From positions 1 to 48,619 of the forward strand of contig NZ_JRGL01000137.1 in NCBI RefSeq assembly GCF_000764655.1: DNA of 48,619 bases. The letters are read 5' to 3'. Of this stretch, positions 36,326 through 44,767 are shown one piece after another; the stretch's first letter is position 1; every line of letters starts with the position of its first letter. The notes beneath the pieces were generated by a model. That model did not search any database, had not been told where the DNA came from, and saw only the letters and a program-made list of their open reading frames with translations. The stretch is from Aeromonas aquatica (lineage in GTDB: Bacteria; Pseudomonadota; Gammaproteobacteria; Enterobacterales; Aeromonadaceae). The translations under genes and the position numbers were made by a program.

Positions 36326-37174
36326 TTACTGGCGGATCAGGCGCAGGTTGGCGGGAACCGGCTCCCAGTCGCTGCGGAAGGGGTTGATGTCCAGTCCACC
36401 GCGGCGGGTGTAGCGGGCATAGACGGTCAGCTCGCTTGGGCCGCAGAAGTGCTTGAGATCGATGAAGATCCGCTCGATGCACTGCTCGTGGAACTCGTTG
36501 TGCTGGCGGAACGAGATGAGGTAGCGCAGCAGTTTCTCCCGATCGAGGCGCGGGCCGCGATAGTGGATCACCAGGGAACCCCAGTCCGGCTGACTGGTGA
36601 CCAGGCAGTTGGACTTGAGCAGGTGGCTGTGCAGCGTCTCTTCCACGACCTCGGGGCCCGCCGCCCCCCGCAGCAGGGTCTGGTCGAACTCGTAGTTGTC
36701 GACCTCGAGATCCTGCTCGTCGATACACTCCCCCGGCAGCGTCGCTATCTGGTGGGGGGCCTGGCTGAGGGTGAACAGGTTGACGCCGACCTCGGCCCCG
36801 GCACAGGCGCTCAGATCCTTGACCAACAGGGCCTGCACCGCCGCCAGCGAGTCGCAGCGGGTCTGGTTGAAGGAGTTGAGGTAGAGCTTGAATGACTTGG
36901 ATTCGATGAGATTCGGGCTCTGCGCTGGTACCGACACCTCGCCAACCGCCACCATGGGCTTGCCCTTGGCGTTGAGCCAGGAGAGCTCGTACAGCGTCCA
37001 GACGTCACAACCCTGGAAAGGCAGCGCCTCGCCAAGGCCGAGATCGTCACGGTTCAGGCTGCGTGGCACGGGTTGCAGCAGCTCGGGGCTGTACTGGCTG
37101 ATGTAGGCCGATTGCTGGCCCAGGCTCAGGCCCTGCAGCGCGCTGGCGCCGGCGTATCTCTCTTGTTTGCTCAT
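36326..37174 (-). CDS. queF: NADPH-dependent 7-cyano-7-deazaguanine reductase QueF (long form)
   Basis: 282 residues. Reduces preQ0 to preQ1 in queuosine biosynthesis. This is the two-domain type of gammaproteobacteria: [16 protein letters not shown] is the QueF NADPH motif in the N-terminal half, and [20 protein letters not shown] in the C-terminal half holds the catalytic Cys and Asp. [13 protein letters not shown] carries the substrate-binding Glu/His region. Divergent from syd, as for queF/syd in E. coli. The 195 bases downstream contain no other gene. Confidence 0.95.
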   Translation of the reverse strand: MSKQERYAGASALQGLSLGQQSAYISQYSPELLQPVPRSLNRDDLGLGEALPFQGCDVWTLYELSWLNAKGKPMVAVGEVSVPAQSPNLIESKSFKLYLNSFNQTRCDSLAAVQALLVKDLSACAGAEVGVNLFTLSQAPHQIATLPGECIDEQDLEVDNYEFDQTLLRGAAGPEVVEETLHSHLLKSNCLVTSQPDWGSLVIHYRGPRLDREKLLRYLISFRQHNEFHEQCIERIFIDLKHFCGPSELTVYARYTRRGGLDINPFRSDWEPVPANLRLIRQ

Positions 37175-37264
37175 TGCTTGTCTGCTCAGCTGTTTGATGG
37201 TGCAATAGCCGGATTTTGCGTTCGAACTTGCGGCTATTTTGGGCCGTTATTGTGGGGGATTTCG

Positions 37265-37813
37265 ATGTCGGATCAAGTCTTGTCTGCCCTTGAGCAGTTT
37301 TTTTTACGCTGGCAGCGCGATGGCGAGGCGAGGCGAGGGCTGCCCCTGTGCGAGTGGGAACAGGGATGGCGCTCTCCCTGCGAGCTGGATGAGCCCAAGG
37401 AAGGCAAGGTGGCCTGGCGTCCTTACCAGCGCAGCGAGCCGGCGGATTTCGGCGCCATGGCCGATGCGCTGGAGTTGACGCTACACCCCGCCGCCCTTGC
37501 CCTGTTTGGCCACTGGTTCAGTCGCCCCATCCCCTGTTCGTACAAGGGGCTGCGCATCGAGCTCATCCTGCCGTGGAACGAGGCCGATCTGGACTTGCTC
37601 AGGGAGAACCTCATCGGCCACCTGCTGATGCTGCGCAAACTCAAGCGCTCGCCGTCGATCTTCATCGCCACCACCCGCAACGAGATGACGCTGATATCCC
37701 TCGACAACGAGAGCGGGCAAGTCTGGCTGGAATGGCTCGACTCCGGCCGTCGGCTGGTGCTGGCCCCTTCATTGCCCGCCTTCCTCGCACGGCTGGAAAC
37801 CCTGCCTCAGTGA
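37265..37813 (+). CDS. syd: SecY-interacting protein Syd
   Basis: 182 residues. Syd is a peripheral inner-membrane protein that binds SecY and may check the integrity of the SecYEG complex. The start at 37265 (MSDQVLSALEQFFLRW) has GGGGGA upstream. Family stretches: GLPLCEWEQGWRSPCE, WRPYQR, LHPAALALFGHWFSRPIPC, GLRIELILPWNEADLDLLRENLIGHLLM and FIATTRNEMTLISLDN. Divergent from queF. A strong terminator follows. Confidence 0.93.
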   Translation: MSDQVLSALEQFFLRWQRDGEARRGLPLCEWEQGWRSPCELDEPKEGKVAWRPYQRSEPADFGAMADALELTLHPAALALFGHWFSRPIPCSYKGLRIELILPWNEADLDLLRENLIGHLLMLRKLKRSPSIFIATTRNEMTLISLDNESGQVWLEWLDSGRRLVLAPSLPAFLARLETLPQ

Positions 37814-37826
37814 GACTCCAATAGCA

Positions 37827-37862
37827 GAAGGGCCTTGCCAGATGGCAAGGCCCTTCTTTTTT
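37827..37862 (+). terminator. Intrinsic terminator of syd
   Basis: GAAGGGCCTTGCC (37827-37839) pairs perfectly with GGCAAGGCCCTTC (37844-37856) around a four-base loop, followed by six T. Confidence 0.93.
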
Positions 37863-37920
37863 ATATCGTCGTTCCATGGCCACGAGCGCTTTTATATCGC
37901 CGCTCGATGGCCGCGAACGC
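37859..37920. repeat. Two tandem 31-bp repeats between syd and the DUF2310 gene
   Basis: Units 37859-37889 and 37890-37920 both begin TTTTATATCG and share the ATGGCC core and CGA.CGC end, differing at about six positions. The first unit starts in the T run of the syd terminator, and the array ends six bases before the convergent gene's stop codon. Confidence 0.82.
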
Positions 37921-37926
37921 AGTGTC

Positions 37927-38712
37927 TCAATCCTTGAAATCCCAGGAGAGGTTGGAGACTAGCCTGCAGGGATCGCACTTGAAGTCGAAGATCTCGTGCT
38001 GCGGGGCCGCGAGCGCCCAGTCGCCACCACAGCCGGGGCAGGGGCGAGCCTGCTCCGCCGCCTTGCTCAGGCCGCCAACCCGATAGAGATAGTAGTAAGT
38101 CGGGATGCCGCTCACGGCTTCCAGCCGCTTGACCAGATCGCTGCCCCGGCGCTGCAGGCGGCTGCCCACCTCACCGATCTCGTGCAGCACGGCGTGTTCG
38201 GCGATGGAGCCGTTCATCTGCAACTGATCGCAGGCCTCCCAGTCCTCCTGCCACTTGATGATCTGCTTGTGATCGCCGTTGGCGACGGCGGGCAGCCGGT
38301 AGAGCGGGATGGGGGCGAAATGATCGCCACAGCGCAGGGGCGAACAACTGTGCAGGAAGCTGGTGTAGAGCAGCATCCAGCTCGGGCGCTCACCTGTGTG
38401 GCCGCAAGGATCCGTACTGTCGGAGAGCAGATCCATGCCCTGCAGGTGCAGCTTGGGCGCCAACAGGCCCGCCTGATGCAGGCCCTGCTCGGCCAGCGCG
38501 ACCTGCTCGCTCTGATTGTCCGGGTGCAGGCTGTCTTGCTCGGGACAGACCACCCGGCTGATGAAATGGCCTTCCTGCATGCTGGTGGGAAATTCCCGCC
38601 CCAGGATCTGGCCCTGATAACGCAGCATGTCGAGGTAGTTGACTATGGCCCGCTCGGCCTCGCCAAGGGAGGTGTCGCGGTAACATTCAAAATGCAGTTC
38701 GAGGATATGCAT
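37927..38712 (-). CDS. Zinc-ribbon-containing protein, DUF2310 family
   Basis: 261 residues. The C-terminal zinc ribbon has PCPGCGGDW and DFKCDPCRL, two CxxC pairs spaced by about 20 residues. The N-terminal region (MHILELHFECYRDTSLGEAERAIVNYLDMLRYQGQILGREFP) is the conserved DUF2310 part; the middle holds several His and Cys (SCSPLRCGDHF). Members are annotated as possible nucleic-acid-binding proteins without experiment. It begins nine bases after the stop of the preceding small gene with no clear ribosome-binding site, so coupled translation is likely. Confidence 0.8.
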   Translation of the reverse strand: MHILELHFECYRDTSLGEAERAIVNYLDMLRYQGQILGREFPTSMQEGHFISRVVCPEQDSLHPDNQSEQVALAEQGLHQAGLLAPKLHLQGMDLLSDSTDPCGHTGERPSWMLLYTSFLHSCSPLRCGDHFAPIPLYRLPAVANGDHKQIIKWQEDWEACDQLQMNGSIAEHAVLHEIGEVGSRLQRRGSDLVKRLEAVSGIPTYYYLYRVGGLSKAAEQARPCPGCGGDWALAAPQHEIFDFKCDPCRLVSNLSWDFKD

Positions 38713-38721
38713 GGCGGCGCG

Positions 38722-39021
38722 TCAGTCCGGCTGGCGCTGGAGCAGCAGGGCGGTCAGGCGATCCACCTTCTGCTCGAGCCTGTTGAGCTGCTCGCTCAGT
38801 TGCTGCAGGTTGACGGCATCGGCCGGTGTCTTGGTTGTGCTGGGCGTCGTGGCCGGGACTGGCTCGGTGGGCTGGGGCTGCTGTTTCCACTGGCTCAGCA
38901 CCTTGAGCAGCTCGGCCATGGGCACGGGCTGGCTGAGGCGTGCCTTGACCATGGCGGTGGAGGGGGTGATCCCCTTGGCACTCAGTTCGTTGGCGATGCG
39001 GATGATCTCTTGGGCAGACAT
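38722..39021 (-). CDS. Small protein with KfrA-like N-terminus and coiled coil
   Basis: 99 residues. The first 45 (MSAQEIIRIANELSAKGITPSTAMVKARLSQPVPMAELLKVLSQW) fit the pattern of KfrA N-terminal DNA-binding helices (IxxxAxxLxxxGxxPTxxxVRxxL). A Pro/Thr-rich linker follows (QQPQPTEPVPATTPSTTKTP), then a short leucine-zipper-like helix (LQQLSEQLNRLEQKVDRLTALL). A DNA-binding dimer is a reasonable guess but is not shown. It lies directly upstream of the DUF2310 gene in the same operon. Confidence 0.65.
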   Translation of the reverse strand: MSAQEIIRIANELSAKGITPSTAMVKARLSQPVPMAELLKVLSQWKQQPQPTEPVPATTPSTTKTPADAVNLQQLSEQLNRLEQKVDRLTALLLQRQPD

Positions 39022-39109
39022 GAGGGGCTCCTGCGCAGATGCGACTGTCTTGCTGGGCCCCAGAGCTTACCCAAACCGCTTCTGTCTGGAAAGCGAGGGA
39101 AGGTGTGAT

Positions 39110-39352
39110 TCAGTTGCAGTTGGCTTGACGCAGCAGCACATCCAGCTGGTCGATGGTTGCCGACCAGTCGGCGTCATTGCTGAGGGCATCTCGCAGGAAG
39201 CCAGCCTGGGCCGGGTTCCAGAACTCCGCCTCGGGCAGCAGGGTGTGAGAGTCCAAATGGTACTCATGGATGAAACGGTGCACGCTCGATGCGTCATTGG
39301 CCAGTCCCAGCTGGGCAAACAGGGCGGGCATGTCGTGGGTCAGCAATTCCAT
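39110..39352 (-). CDS. DUF2789 family protein
   Basis: 80 residues. MELLTHDMPALFAQLGLANDASSVHRFIHEYHL and LLPEAEFWNPAQAGFLRDAL match the DUF2789 pattern, small helical cytosolic proteins of unknown role in marine and aquatic gammaproteobacteria. AAGGAGAG precedes the ATG. Part of a run of minus-strand small genes of similar distribution. Confidence 0.78.
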   Translation of the reverse strand: MELLTHDMPALFAQLGLANDASSVHRFIHEYHLDSHTLLPEAEFWNPAQAGFLRDALSNDADWSATIDQLDVLLRQANCN

Positions 39353-39420
39353 CTCGTCTCTCCTTGAAGGGGCTTTTCGAGAATTATAGTCAGCCTGATC
39401 CCTTTGCCCCCAAGGCTGAG

Positions 39421-39717
39421 CTAGGAGGGCAAGCGATGGGGCGGCAGCTCGACGCCGGCAACGTGGAACCCCTGCATGCAGAGCTGACCCTGATAGTGGC
39501 TCTCACCATCGCTTGAGAACTCGAACTGGTAATAGGTCAGCAGTCGCAAGGGGCGGTGCCCCAGCTCACGGTGGGTGCGGGCGAGGGAGAGCAGTTGCAG
39601 ATCGTGGTGCTGGCAGTAACGTCGCATGTATTGCCAGGCGATTTCGGCCTGACGACGTTGCTGCCAGAAGGTCCCACCAATGAGGATCAGCAACAAGATT
39701 CCGAGCATTTCTCCCAT
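39421..39717 (-). CDS. DUF3301 family membrane-anchored protein
   Basis: 98 residues. One N-terminal membrane helix (MGEMLGILLLILIGGTFW) is followed by a basic segment RRQAEIAWQYMRRYCQHHDLQLLSLART and a beta-rich end (TYYQFEFSSDGESHYQGQLCMQGFHV), which is the DUF3301 layout. The start is the ATG at 39717 with AAGGAG seven bases upstream, rather than the TTG one codon earlier. Function unknown; usually next to DUF3549 and truC-cluster genes, as here. Confidence 0.8.
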   Translation of the reverse strand: MGEMLGILLLILIGGTFWQQRRQAEIAWQYMRRYCQHHDLQLLSLARTHRELGHRPLRLLTYYQFEFSSDGESHYQGQLCMQGFHVAGVELPPHRLPS

Positions 39718-39796
39718 CAACGGGCTCCTTCTGTGAGATGAGGGTCTGGGACGGTGGTTTGCGGTGGCTCATCGGGTCGAGGCGCCACCGTGTTCA

Positions 39797-40825
39797 TTAT
39801 GCCGACGCGAACAGCCGGCCGATGGCCTGACCGAGCGCGTCGCTGCGCTTGGGATCACGCAATCTCGCCAGCATATCATCGCGCAGGGCCGGCAGGGTCA
39901 CCAGCTCGGCAAAGACCTGATTGAAGAACTGGCCGGGCTGCAGCGCCAGCTGCTCCAGGAACAGGCTGAGCAGCGTGGGTGACTTCAGATCGGGCCAGAG
40001 TCGGCCGGCGATGGCGAGCAGCAGGGCCGGGCTCGGCTGGGTTTGCAACAGGGTCAGCAGCTTGTTGGTGCGCAGGGCGTTGCCGTTGCAGGAGGCCAGC
40101 GCCCGGCACAGATAGGCCAGGGTCTCGGCATTGGGTTCACCACATTCCTGCTCCTTGCCGATGCGCTCGAGCAGCGCCCCCTGCAGCGCCGGGGGGAGGG
40201 GGGCGTTTTCCAGACTCTGGCACAGGGCATAGAGCGGGGCCTGGGGCAGCTTGGGCAGTGCCTTGCATACCAGCGCCAGATTGCGCTCGTCCTGCAGGCG
40301 TTCGGCCAAGTCGGCGAAGCCTTGCAATCCCAGGCTCTGCCAACCCTCTTCACCGGGCGCCGCCAGGTAGAGGCACAGGGCGTCGTAGTAGGCTGAGGGC
40401 GGCTGTTCCAGCTGGCGGGCCAGCTTGGCATGCAGGCTGGCCATCTTGGCCTCGGCCGGGCGGAAGGTGTAAGGATTGTCGGCCAGCCGCCCGGCCTTCT
40501 CCTCATCCAGCTCGCCGGTGAGCTTGTAGCCCAGGGTCTCTATCACCTGATCCATGAAGTGCTTGGGGCCGGCGCCCATCAGCAGGCCACGCTCATCGAG
40601 CGCAAACTTGAGGAACCAGAGGTAGTGCTTGGCATCGCTTGGCTGGAAGAAGTGCACGCCGAGCCAGGCATGCTGTTGCAGGGGCCAGGGGTAGGGCTCC
40701 TGCTGCTGCTCGATGCGCGTGAAGAGATCGCTGGCCAGCGGGCGTACCTGGCGACCCATGTCAAACAGCTGGAACTGGGTGTCGGCCTGGGTCAGGAATT
40801 CGGTCAAGGTGTTGATGTCAGACAT
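39797..40825 (-). CDS. DUF3549 family protein
   Basis: 342 residues, soluble, mostly helical. The N-terminus INTLTEFLTQADTQFQLFDMGRQVRPL and then QQHAWLGVHFFQPSDAKHYLWFLKFALDERGLL are characteristic of DUF3549. The C-terminal half looks like stacked helical repeats (LCQSLENAPLPPALQGALLERIG, LARLRDPKRSDALGQAIGRLF). Unknown function; the conserved association with truC, yqcC and DUF3301 suggests an RNA-modification or housekeeping link but gives no activity. Divergent from yqcC. Confidence 0.82.
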   Translation of the reverse strand: MSDINTLTEFLTQADTQFQLFDMGRQVRPLASDLFTRIEQQQEPYPWPLQQHAWLGVHFFQPSDAKHYLWFLKFALDERGLLMGAGPKHFMDQVIETLGYKLTGELDEEKAGRLADNPYTFRPAEAKMASLHAKLARQLEQPPSAYYDALCLYLAAPGEEGWQSLGLQGFADLAERLQDERNLALVCKALPKLPQAPLYALCQSLENAPLPPALQGALLERIGKEQECGEPNAETLAYLCRALASCNGNALRTNKLLTLLQTQPSPALLLAIAGRLWPDLKSPTLLSLFLEQLALQPGQFFNQVFAELVTLPALRDDMLARLRDPKRSDALGQAIGRLFASA

Positions 40826-41033
40826 GAGAGGGTCCGGCTAAGGGTGATGTCGGCGATTATAAGGGCGCGCCATCAGATAGCCAGCGATGAGGCCCGGGGG
40901 AGCACAAGTGACGGCGCCATGGCAGCCATCGGGGGGGCGGTGTATAGTAGCGCCCCTTTTTGACACGCAGTTTGATGAGCATGGCGGCGCCTGCCCGGCA
41001 GCGTGGGGCCTAACGATGAGAGAAGAGGACGAG

Positions 41034-41369
41034 ATGAATCAATATTTGCTGGTAGCCAACCTGCTGGGTGAACTCACCGCCGAGTTGCAACGCCTCGATC
41101 GCTGGCAAACAGGCCATCCGGGCGCCGAGGCACTGGCAAGCGAGCTGCCCTTTTGCGTCGATACCCTGAGCTTCGATCAGTGGTTGCAGTTCGTGCTGAT
41201 CCCGCGCATGGAACAGTTGGTGCTGCTGCAGGCCCCCTTGCCGACCAGCGTCTCTCTCTACCCCATGGCGAGCGAAGTCTATAAGGAAGAGCTGGCCGAG
41301 GTGGCGGGGTTGCTGCGACTCATCGCGCGCTTCGATCTGCTGCTCTCCGGCAAGATAGTGGCGCAATGA
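41034..41369 (+). CDS. yqcC: YqcC family protein
   Basis: 111 residues. LPFCVDTLSFDQWLQFVLIPRMEQLV is the YqcC hallmark (E. coli PFFMDTMEPLEWLQWVLIPRM), followed by LPTSVSLYPMASEVY. All-helical, function unknown. Start chosen at 41034 (MNQYLLVANLL); an ATG at 41016 would place the GAAGAGGA ribosome-binding site inside the gene. It precedes truC by 100 bases, where E. coli has the two adjoining. Confidence 0.88.
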   Translation: MNQYLLVANLLGELTAELQRLDRWQTGHPGAEALASELPFCVDTLSFDQWLQFVLIPRMEQLVLLQAPLPTSVSLYPMASEVYKEELAEVAGLLRLIARFDLLLSGKIVAQ

Positions 41370-41469
41370 TGCCGACGGCCCCCGATCGGCGCCGGATGGC
41401 GGAGAGAGCCGGCCCCTTGCGACGTCGCCGAAATAATATGCTGTATATTGGCAACGTGGTGGTGTAATT

Positions 41470-42216
41470 ATGAAGTTAACCTTGCTCTATCAGGATGACT
41501 GGCTGGTGGCGGTCAACAAACCGTCCGGTCTGCTGGTGCACCGCAGCTGGCTCGACAAGGCCGAGACCCGCTTCGCCATGCAGATGACCCGGGATCTCAT
41601 CGGCGGTCGCCACGTCTACCCCGTGCACCGGCTCGATCGCCCCACCTCGGGGGTGCTGCTGTTTGCACTGGACCCGGCGGTGGCGCGCACCCTGACCGAG
41701 GCGTTTGCCGCCCGCCGGGTGCACAAGGAGTATCTGGCGCTGGTGCGTGGCTGGGCGCCCGAGCAGGGCCTCATCGACTATCCGCTCAAAGAGCAGCTGG
41801 ACAAGATCGCCGATGCCATGAGCAACCCGGATCGCCCGGCCCAGGAAGCGGTGACGGCGTTTCGCCGCCTGCATCGGGTCGAGTTGCCCCATGCGGTCTC
41901 CAAGAAGCATCCCACCAGTCGCTACAGCCTGGTGAGGCTCTTCCCCAAGACCGGTCGCAAGCATCAGTTGCGTCGCCATCTCGATCACCTGTTCCACCCC
42001 ATCGTCGGTGATACCACCCACGGTGATGGCCGTCATAACCGCTTCTTTCGCGAGCACTATGGCTGTGAGCGGCTGTTGCTGGTGGCCCACCGTTTAAGTT
42101 TCGAGCACCCGGTGCTCAAGGTGCCGATGCGGATCCAGGCTCCGCTCGGACCGGAGGTGTTGAGCCTGTTTGCCAAGTTGGGCTGGCCCGCCAGCGAGAG
42201 CGATTACGCGCTCTAG
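41470..42216 (+). CDS. truC: tRNA pseudouridine-65 synthase TruC
   Basis: 248 residues. TruC makes pseudouridine 65 in tRNA-Ile and tRNA-Asp. The catalytic motif HRLDRPTSGVLLFAL (Asp56) and KTGRKHQLRRHLDHL define the RluA-family fold; KEYLALVRGW and IVGDTTHGDGRHNR are further family blocks. Length near 250 and absence of an S4 domain favour TruC over RluA/C/D. The Shine-Dalgarno is weak (GGTGGTG). Surrounded by yqcC and yqcA, as in E. coli. Confidence 0.94.
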   Translation: MKLTLLYQDDWLVAVNKPSGLLVHRSWLDKAETRFAMQMTRDLIGGRHVYPVHRLDRPTSGVLLFALDPAVARTLTEAFAARRVHKEYLALVRGWAPEQGLIDYPLKEQLDKIADAMSNPDRPAQEAVTAFRRLHRVELPHAVSKKHPTSRYSLVRLFPKTGRKHQLRRHLDHLFHPIVGDTTHGDGRHNRFFREHYGCERLLLVAHRLSFEHPVLKVPMRIQAPLGPEVLSLFAKLGWPASESDYAL

Positions 42217-42287
42217 CCATCCCATCGTCTGTTTCCTCTGACCCGACTGTGGCATGCTGTAGGCCACGCCAGTCAGAGGAACAGGTT

Positions 42288-42392
42288 ATGGCTCAAAGAG
42301 ATACCCCACTAGCAAGCCCCCGTCTTCCCGCGATCGCAAGCCTGAGCATGTGGTCGCCCCAGCGCCGCCTTGGTTGCCTGAGGTGGCGCTGA
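42288..42392 (+). CDS. Possible 34-residue leader ORF overlapping the yqcA start
   Basis: ATG at 42288 with AGAGGA eight bases upstream opens a 34-codon frame (MAQRDTPLASPRLP...) whose TGA (42390-42392) shares its last base with the yqcA ATG (42392). This TGATG arrangement allows translational coupling. The peptide is basic, with no export signal or recognised motif. It could be chance; the good ribosome-binding site and exact overlap are the only support. Confidence 0.35.
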   Translation: MAQRDTPLASPRLPAIASLSMWSPQRRLGCLRWR

Positions 42393-42832
42393 TGGCCGAG
42401 ATAGATATCCTGGTCGGCACCGTCTACGGTTCGGCCATGCTGGTGGCCGAGACCTTGAGCCGCCACCTGCAGGGAAAAGGCCATGTCTGCCGGATCTTCG
42501 ATGAGGCAGAGCTGGAAGACATCGACTCATCCCGCTTCTTGCTGCTGATCACGGCGACCACGGGGCAGGGGGACATCCCCCCCAACCTGCAATCCTTTGC
42601 CAGCGCCCTTGCCGATCGCGCCCCCTACATGAAGGGTTGGCGCTATGCCCTCATCGCCATGGGAGATAGCAGCTATGAGCATTTCTGCGGGGCAGGCCGC
42701 AGGCTCGATGAATTGCTGCAGGAACTGGCCGCCGAGCCTCTGGTAGAGCGTCTGGAGATAGACGCGACGGTGGAAGACGAGCCCGAAGTTGCGGCGCTTA
42801 CCTGGCTTAGGCACTGGGAAAATACGCTGTAA
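42392..42832 (+). CDS. yqcA: Flavodoxin YqcA
   Basis: 146 residues. Short-chain flavodoxin that binds FMN. The phosphate loop is GTVYGSAMLVAE (residues 9-20), and LITATTGQGDIPPNL and IAMGDSSYEHFCGAGRRLDELL are the other flavin loops. The start at 42392 (MAEIDILVG) matches E. coli YqcA exactly at that end. Its start overlaps the stop of a small upstream frame. A terminator follows. Confidence 0.92.
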   Translation: MAEIDILVGTVYGSAMLVAETLSRHLQGKGHVCRIFDEAELEDIDSSRFLLLITATTGQGDIPPNLQSFASALADRAPYMKGWRYALIAMGDSSYEHFCGAGRRLDELLQELAAEPLVERLEIDATVEDEPEVAALTWLRHWENTL

Positions 42833-42857
42833 ATTTTTCATCCCGGTATTTCAAATT

Positions 42858-42895
42858 ATCCCCCCTTGGCTTGCCAACGGGGGATAGTTATTTTT
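42858..42895 (+). terminator. Intrinsic terminator of yqcA
   Basis: ATCCCCCCTTGGC pairs with GCCAA-C-GGGGGAT (one bulged C) around TT, followed by AGTTATTTTT. Confidence 0.8.
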
Positions 42896-43223
42896 GGGCT
42901 CACGCAGCCTGATTTGGAAATATATCCTGCACTTTGTCAGGTTATTTTCTATGCGTAAAACACTCCCTCCAAGCCCGTTATTAATCGACGGTGCGACAAA
43001 TCAGAAAATTAAAAGTTCCGCAGTGAAAGCGATTTCAGTCATGTTTTCGTCATGGAATAACCTGGTTGCCACTTAATCTCCATCGCAAATTAATGTCGGA
43101 AAGCCTTTTCATGGGTTTTTTATTTCTCATTAATGGGTAATGTTGGTTGATGATTGCGTGTTTTATTGGTTTTACATTCATGGAGTGCCCGTGCTGGCTG
43201 GGGCGGGCAATTTGTCGCCGTTT

Positions 43224-43239
43224 TGTGAATCAGCTCATG
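43224..43239. promoter_or_regulatory. CRP-like site of lamB
   Basis: TGTGAATCAGCTCATG has a perfect left half and three of five bases of the right half of TGTGA-N6-TCACA. Its centre lies 41.5 bases before the start site predicted from the -10 at 43261, the class II position. Confidence 0.55.
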
Positions 43240-43260
43240 TTTGTCGCGAAATGAGCTACT

Positions 43261-43266
43261 TATAAT
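43261..43266 (+). promoter_or_regulatory. lamB promoter -10 element
   Basis: A perfect TATAAT with no good -35 (TGTTTG at 43238-43243, 17-base spacing), as expected of a CRP-dependent promoter. Transcription would start near 43273 and give a leader of about 75 bases. Confidence 0.6.
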
Positions 43267-43348
43267 CGACCTCGGTTATCACCCAAACGTTTTTACGGTG
43301 ATAAGAACTTGAATATCAGGATCAGACTCCCAGCGGGAATAAGGAAAA

Positions 43349-44677
43349 ATGAAAATGAAAGCAAAGTGGCTCCCGATCGCAGCAGCAGTAACCGCTGCCC
43401 TGGCTTCACAAGCCGCCTTCGCCGTTGATTTCCACGGCTACTTCCGTTCCGGTGTCGGTGTTTCCGGCGACGGTGACATGGTGAAATACAACGTCAACAA
43501 GGTTGGCCGTCTGGGTAACGAAAATGATACCTATGGCGAAGTGCAACTGGGTCAGGAAGTCTTCAACAAAGATGGCAAGACCTTCTATGTAGACTCCATG
43601 TTCGCCATGACTTCCAACGGTTCCAATGACTGGGAAGGCACAGGTACCGTCTGTAACTTTGACGCCAAACAGTGCAACGGTGACTCCGAGTTTGCGCTGC
43701 GTCAGTTCAACGTACAAGCCAAGGGCCTGCTGGGCTTCGCGCCGGAAGCTACCCTCTGGGCTGGTAAGCGTTACTATCAACGTCACGACATCCACATCTC
43801 TGACTTCTACTACTGGAACATCTCCGGTGCCGGTGCCGGTATCGAAGGCATCCAGGCCGGTCCTGGCAAGCTCTCCTTCGCTTGGGTTCGCAACGACCGT
43901 AGCGCTGCCGACGTATTCGGTCAGTACACCCAAACCAGCCCTGGCGTGTACCAGAAGAACGAAGATCTGAACGTCAACACCCTGGACGTGCGTTATGCCG
44001 GCATCCCGCTGTGGCAAGACGGCTCTCTGGAAGTGGGCGCCATGTATGCGCTGGTCAATGAGACCGAAGCCCAGAAAGATCTGAAAAACGACAACATGAA
44101 GAACGGCGTCATGCTGACCGCCGAACTGACCCAAGGCATCTTCGGTGGCTTCAACAAGACCGTGCTGCAGTACGGTACCGAAGGCTACTCCAAGACCATG
44201 GCCTTCTACGGTGATGGCTCCTGGTACGGTGCCGAAGCCAAATCCGGTGCCGATGGCTACCGCCTCATCAACTGGGGTGTCATCCCGATGGGTAACTCCT
44301 GGGAGATGGGTCACCAGTTGGTCTACGGGGTAGGCAACGAGATGTGGGATGGTCACGACGAGACTCAAACCTTCTCTGCCGTTATCCGCCCGATGTACAA
44401 GTGGGATGACTTCAACAAGACCATCTTCGAAGGTGGTGTGTTCAAGGACAAGACCAGCTATACCAGTGGCGGCAGCGACAAGGATGGTGGTTACAAGCTG
44501 ACCCTGGCTCAAGCCTGGTCTGCCGGCTCCAGCTTCTGGGCCCGTCCGGAAATCCGTGTGTTCGCCTCCTATCTGGCTGACACCGAAGCCGATAGCACTG
44601 GTAGCAAGAACAGCTTCGAAGGCGGCACTTCCAATGACACCTGGCAAGTGGGTGTGCAAGCGGAAGCTTGGTGGTAA
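43349..44677 (+). CDS. lamB: Maltoporin LamB
   Basis: 442 residues. Trimeric 18-strand outer-membrane channel for maltose and maltodextrins and a phage receptor. Signal peptide ending in ALASQAAFA, then mature [60 protein letters not shown] includes the greasy-slide and loop-3 region. Ends in the barrel signature [19 protein letters not shown] precedes the ATG. Followed by an incomplete-looking terminator and malM. In E. coli malK precedes lamB; here it does not. Confidence 0.95.
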   Translation: MKMKAKWLPIAAAVTAALASQAAFAVDFHGYFRSGVGVSGDGDMVKYNVNKVGRLGNENDTYGEVQLGQEVFNKDGKTFYVDSMFAMTSNGSNDWEGTGTVCNFDAKQCNGDSEFALRQFNVQAKGLLGFAPEATLWAGKRYYQRHDIHISDFYYWNISGAGAGIEGIQAGPGKLSFAWVRNDRSAADVFGQYTQTSPGVYQKNEDLNVNTLDVRYAGIPLWQDGSLEVGAMYALVNETEAQKDLKNDNMKNGVMLTAELTQGIFGGFNKTVLQYGTEGYSKTMAFYGDGSWYGAEAKSGADGYRLINWGVIPMGNSWEMGHQLVYGVGNEMWDGHDETQTFSAVIRPMYKWDDFNKTIFEGGVFKDKTSYTSGGSDKDGGYKLTLAQAWSAGSSFWARPEIRVFASYLADTEADSTGSKNSFEGGTSNDTWQVGVQAEAWW

Positions 44678-44701
44678 GCAGTATCTTCAGTTAAGTTAGT
44701 C

Positions 44702-44731
44702 ACTGCCCCCTTATGGGGGCAGTTTTGTTTT
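44702..44731 (+). terminator. Terminator between lamB and malM
   Basis: ACTGCCCCC (44702-44710) pairs with GGGGGCAGT (44715-44723) around TTAT, followed by TTTGTTTT. It probably reduces rather than stops transcription into malM, which has no separate clear promoter. Confidence 0.85.
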
Positions 44732-44767
44732 GCTGGATTTGGCAACCGGGTTATGGAGATAAGAAGA

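Larger units (their letters stand above)
42833..43348 (+). other. yqcA-lamB intergenic region
   Basis: A 516-base gap. It opens with the yqcA terminator (42858-42895), then about 300 AT-rich bases in which I see no gene (a 60-codon frame at 42894-43076 has no homology features), and ends with the lamB promoter and CRP-like site. No GGGGATGAGG-type MalT box was found. Confidence 0.6.

Noticed and set aside
41438..41467. Nine-residue open frame just before truC (MLYIGNVVV)
   Set aside because: Too short to judge and without a ribosome-binding site.
42894..43076. 60-codon frame between yqcA and lamB
   Set aside because: Starts within the yqcA terminator and shows no coding features.
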